Assembly (NCBI GenBank): GCA_910584875.1
Contig: CAJUDA010000020.1
Location: forward strand, 1 to 61,593
Reading direction: 5' to 3'
DNA: 61,593 bases
DNA from: an uncultured Eubacterium sp.
Lineage (GTDB): Bacteria; Bacillota; Clostridia; Lachnospirales; Lachnospiraceae
Below the pieces are notes generated by a model. The model saw only the letters and a program-made list of their open reading frames with translations, did not search any database and was not told the DNA's origin. Of this stretch, positions 59,449 through 61,593 are shown piece by piece. Both the position numbers and the translations under genes were made by a program. Position 1 is the stretch's first letter. Each line of letters starts with the position of its first letter.

Positions 59449-60426
59449 ATGGCAAAAGAGATTAAGACAATCGGTGTACTGACGAGTGGTGGTGACGCCC
59501 CGGGCATGAATGCTGCGATCCGTGCAGTGGTACGTGCCGGGATTTCAAGCGGACTTAAGGTAAAAGGAATCCGTCGCGGCTATGCGGGGCTGATGGAAGA
59601 AGATATTTTTGACATGGATACGATGAGCGTTACTGACATTGTGCAGCGTGGCGGTACGATTCTTTTTACTTCCCGCTGTAAGCGGATGATGACACCGGAG
59701 GGACAGCAGATGGCGGCAGAGATCTGCCGGAAGCATGGGATTGACGGGATCGTTGTCATCGGAGGTGACGGTTCGTTCCGCGGGGCGCAGAAGCTGTCGG
59801 AACATGGAATTAATACGATCGGTATTCCGGGGACGATCGATCTGGATATTGCCTGTACGGAATATACCATAGGATTTGATACCGCATGCAATACGGCGAT
59901 GGAGGCGATTGATAAAGTGCGTGACACATCGGCTTCCCATGAGCGCTGCAGTATTATTGAGGTTATGGGGCGCACAGCCGGACATATTGCGTTGTGGTGT
60001 GGTATCTCAAATGGTTCAGAATATGTGCTGATACCGGAGAGACATAAAGAAAATGATGAGCAGGCTATTATTGATAAGATTTTATCCAAACGCCGTATCG
60101 GCAAAAAACATCATATCGTTGTCAATGCAGAGGGCGTAGGAAATTCTTATGAGATGGCGGCGAGGATCGAGGCAGCGACGGGGATTGAGACGCGTGCGAC
60201 CGTGATCGGTCATATCCAGCGAGGCGGTAATCCGACCTGCCGGGATCGGGTGTATGCCTCTGCCATGGGCGCTCTGGCGGTAGATCTTCTGTTAGAAGGT
60301 AAGACAAACCGTGTTGTGGCACATAAAGATGGCGAGTTCTGTGATTATGATATTGATGAGGCGCTGGCGATGGAAAAAGATATCAATGAGCATCTTTATA
60401 GTATGACTAAGAGATTATCCAGATAA
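59449..60426 (+). CDS. pfkA: ATP-dependent 6-phosphofructokinase
   Basis: A 325-residue glycolytic enzyme. GGDAPGMNAAIRA, IGGDGSFRGA (Gly after the Asp, so ATP- not PPi-type), IPGTIDLDIACTEYTIGFDTA, EVMGRTAGHIA and HIQRGGNPTCRDR are all present. The catalytic Asp of TID is kept, but the usual TIDND reads TIDLD. GTTTGGAGG precedes ATG 59449. It has its own promoter and terminator. Confidence 0.95.
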   Translation: MAKEIKTIGVLTSGGDAPGMNAAIRAVVRAGISSGLKVKGIRRGYAGLMEEDIFDMDTMSVTDIVQRGGTILFTSRCKRMMTPEGQQMAAEICRKHGIDGIVVIGGDGSFRGAQKLSEHGINTIGIPGTIDLDIACTEYTIGFDTACNTAMEAIDKVRDTSASHERCSIIEVMGRTAGHIALWCGISNGSEYVLIPERHKENDEQAIIDKILSKRRIGKKHHIVVNAEGVGNSYEMAARIEAATGIETRATVIGHIQRGGNPTCRDRVYASAMGALAVDLLLEGKTNRVVAHKDGEFCDYDIDEALAMEKDINEHLYSMTKRLSR

Positions 60427-60442
60427 TCAGAGAGGACATTAG

Positions 60443-60480
60443 AAAATGGCAGAAGAACGGAAATTCTTCTGCCATTATTT
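60443..60480. terminator. Terminator shared by pfkA and the acidic membrane protein gene
   Basis: A perfect 15-bp stem (aaaatggcagaagaa / ttcttctgccattatttt) is flanked by A-rich and T-rich sides, so it can end both convergent transcripts. Confidence 0.85.
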
Positions 60481-60491
60481 TGAGAGTCTTT

Positions 60492-60746
60492 TTACTCTTC
60501 GCTTTCGTCTTCGTCATCCATAAGTTCGTCTTCTTCCGCAGAATCTTCCTCCGCGGAGGTTTTGTCCTCTGGAGAAAGTGTGACATAATCTCTATCGTCT
60601 TCTTCATCATAGAGGTCATTATCAAAGTCGTCATCATAGTCATCCAGATAATCTTTCATGAGGACATTTTTCAAAAAATATAAAATTCCACCTATAGCTG
60701 CAGCTACTGCTGTGAGTCCAAGGAGAAATTTAAGAAATTTTTTCAT
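60492..60746 (-). CDS. Small acidic membrane protein
   Basis: An 84-residue protein: a Lys start, one hydrophobic segment (FLLGLTAVAAAIGGILYFL), then about 55 residues mostly Asp and Glu (DDYDDDFDNDLYDEEDDRD and more). GAAAGGATGG lies upstream of the ATG. It looks like a membrane-anchored acidic tail on either face. No family is recognised. It diverges from a very basic DNA-binding-like protein gene. Confidence 0.6.
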   Translation of the reverse strand: MKKFLKFLLGLTAVAAAIGGILYFLKNVLMKDYLDDYDDDFDNDLYDEEDDRDYVTLSPEDKTSAEEDSAEEDELMDDEDESEE

Positions 60747-60899
60747 TGTGCGTCCATCCTTTCTATGAGTATGGTTAGTATAACCGATACTGTATTATTT
60801 ATCCTATATTTTACGGGATTATCTGGCAAAAGTAAAGGGCTTTTGGTAAATATGCTATGTTTATTTGTTAAAAATTTTTTATTTTAGTGAAATTTATGA

Positions 60900-60928
60900 T
60901 TGTAAAAAAAATATTAACGGTGTATAAT
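60900..60928 (+). promoter_or_regulatory. Sigma-A promoter of the DUF6465-like gene
   Basis: TTGTAA and a perfect TATAAT are 17 bases apart, 50 bases before the start codon. The intergenic region 60747-60899 is AT-rich with no other clear signal. Confidence 0.7.
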
Positions 60929-60978
60929 TTTCGTATAACAAACAATAATTTATTATTTACTAAGCGTGGAGGTTAATT

Positions 60979-61488
60979 ATGGCAGTTACTAAAACAGCTA
61001 AGACAACAACTACAGCAAAGGCACCTGCTCAGACTAAATTACCAGTAGACGAGGTAAAGAAGCCGGCAGCCGAGAGTAAGGCAGATGCAAAAAAGGAAGA
61101 AGCAGTAAAGAAGACAGAAACACCTGAGGTGAAAAAGACAGAGACACCTGCAGCGAAGACAACAGAAGAAGCAGCAAAACCGGTAGTAAGAAGAGGTCGT
61201 AAGCCAGGAAGCACGAATAAGAAGACAACAAGAAAGACCACGACGACCCGCAAGACGGCAAAAAAAGATACGACAGATGAAAAGACAGAAGTATTTGTTC
61301 AGTTTGCCGGACAGGAATTTTCAGAGAAGAGTATTATGGAAAAAGTAGTAGCTGCATGGGAAGCAGAAGGCAAGAAGGCATCAGCGATCAAGAAAGCAAA
61401 GCTGTATGTTAAGCCGGAAGACAGCAAAGCATATTATGTAATCAATGAAGGTTTGAAAAATGGTTCTACCGGAGCAGTAGATTTGTAA
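60979..61488 (+). CDS. Basic low-complexity protein with DUF6465-like C-terminus
   Basis: A 169-residue protein. Residues 1-100 are Lys/Thr/Ala/Pro-rich repeats (KKTETPEVKKTETPAAKT) ending in RRGRKPGSTNKK, which resembles an AT-hook, and a KTTRKTTTTRKTAKK tail similar to histone H1-like C-termini. Residues 103-169 form a small folded domain (VFVQFAGQEFSEKSIMEKVV ... YYVINEGLKNGSTGAVDL) that I recall as DUF6465. CGTGGAGG precedes the ATG. It could bind the nucleoid, since the basic part is typical of DNA-binding tails, but that is inference. Confidence 0.68.
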   Translation: MAVTKTAKTTTTAKAPAQTKLPVDEVKKPAAESKADAKKEEAVKKTETPEVKKTETPAAKTTEEAAKPVVRRGRKPGSTNKKTTRKTTTTRKTAKKDTTDEKTEVFVQFAGQEFSEKSIMEKVVAAWEAEGKKASAIKKAKLYVKPEDSKAYYVINEGLKNGSTGAVDL

Positions 61489-61506
61489 AAAAATGAAACG
61501 CATCAG

Positions 61507-61536
61507 AAAGGGCGCGCGTTATGCCGCCCTTTTTTT
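61507..61536 (+). terminator. Terminator after the DUF6465-like gene
   Basis: The stem aaagggcg / cgccctttt with a 10-base loop is followed by seven T. It lies 18 bases past the stop codon, just before the putative intron start. Confidence 0.8.
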
Positions 61537-61538
61537 AT

Positions 61539-61593
61539 GTATGACGGGCATGCCGTCAGTCTGTGGTGAAAGTCCACAAGGGGCGTAGTTGCC
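61539..61593 (+). mobile_element. Probable 5' end of a group II intron (partial)
   Basis: Right after the terminator T-run the sequence begins gtatg, like the GUGYG start of group II introns. It continues with paired segments gacgg/ccgtc and gtggtgaaagtccac, then ggggcgtagttgcc. The ggtgaaagtccac...gta element resembles domain I of bacterial group II introns from memory. Group IIC introns insert just downstream of terminator hairpins, which is where this lies. The window ends before any reverse transcriptase gene or domain V, so the call is incomplete. Confidence 0.5.

Overview
The window looks like a chromosomal segment of a spore-forming, anaerobic gut Firmicute, most likely a Lachnospiraceae member. 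Supporting signs are the CotJABC spore-coat operon, a PdaA-type cortex deacetylase, a bile salt hydrolase, rubrerythrin with a Fur/PerR-type regulator, HprK with a Crh-like protein, fused SecDF, and families I remember mainly from Lachnospiraceae (DUF5717/DUF5716-like, DUF6465-like, TIGR04086-like). No plasmid or phage backbone is visible. Family names come from memory of motifs; no database search was run.

Layout. (1) 1-3.7 kb: the 3' end of a 23S rRNA gene, a tRNA-Asn and a terminator, then an AT-rich decayed integrative element. It is bounded by the tRNA-Asn 3' part and a 60-bp copy of it exactly 3,400 bp away. It carries a chimeric ParA, two unknown ORFs and fragments. (2) 3.9-11.3 kb: NifX-like protein, HAD phosphatase, tandem hemerythrin, tRNA-Cys and tRNA-Glu with degenerate repeats, ABC exporter, ECF sigma/anti-sigma pair, PdaA-like deacetylase, tRNA-Leu. 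(3) 11.4-15 kb: small membrane protein, bile salt hydrolase, PadR/DUF1700-like/DUF4097-like operon. (4) 15-24 kb: prmA, recJ, glycosyltransferase, purA, a two-component system whose response regulator is broken by an in-frame stop, and a PLP aminotransferase. (5) 24.1-30.9 kb: a tightly packed four-gene operon of unknown function (1188-aa solenoid-like protein, degenerate Hsp70/actin-like protein, TPR-like protein, membrane coiled-coil protein). This is the best candidate for an undescribed system. (6) 31-40.4 kb: thiE, PHP phosphoesterase, small membrane protein, O-antigen-ligase-like protein, a 356-bp imperfect palindrome, Ig-like secreted protein, clpB with a perfect CIRCE operator, and a broken secreted-protein gene. 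(7) 40.5-46.8 kb: cotJABC, soluble CZB chemoreceptor, Fur/PerR regulator, reverse rubrerythrin, secDF. (8) 46.9-61.6 kb: DUF6273-like protein, greA-like gene, yqeY, thiN, mrp, hprK, glucokinase, murB, rapZ, whiA, crh-like gene, dnaE, pfkA, an acidic membrane protein diverging from a basic AT-hook-like protein, and probably the 5' end of a group II intron at the right edge.

The genes join up in a few places. HprK (50.8 kb) and the Crh-like protein (55.6 kb, Ser46 region kept, His15 lost) suggest carbon catabolite signalling next to glucokinase and PfkA. The Fur/PerR regulator, rubrerythrin and CZB chemoreceptor form a likely oxidant-response neighbourhood with similar operator-like palindromes. 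murB-rapZ-whiA-crh resembles the Bacillus yvc/crh cluster without yvcK. A repeat family is present at 18.9 kb and, as an inverted pair, at 34.9-35.2 kb. The murB leader is an array of hairpins, the last of which covers the Shine-Dalgarno sequence.
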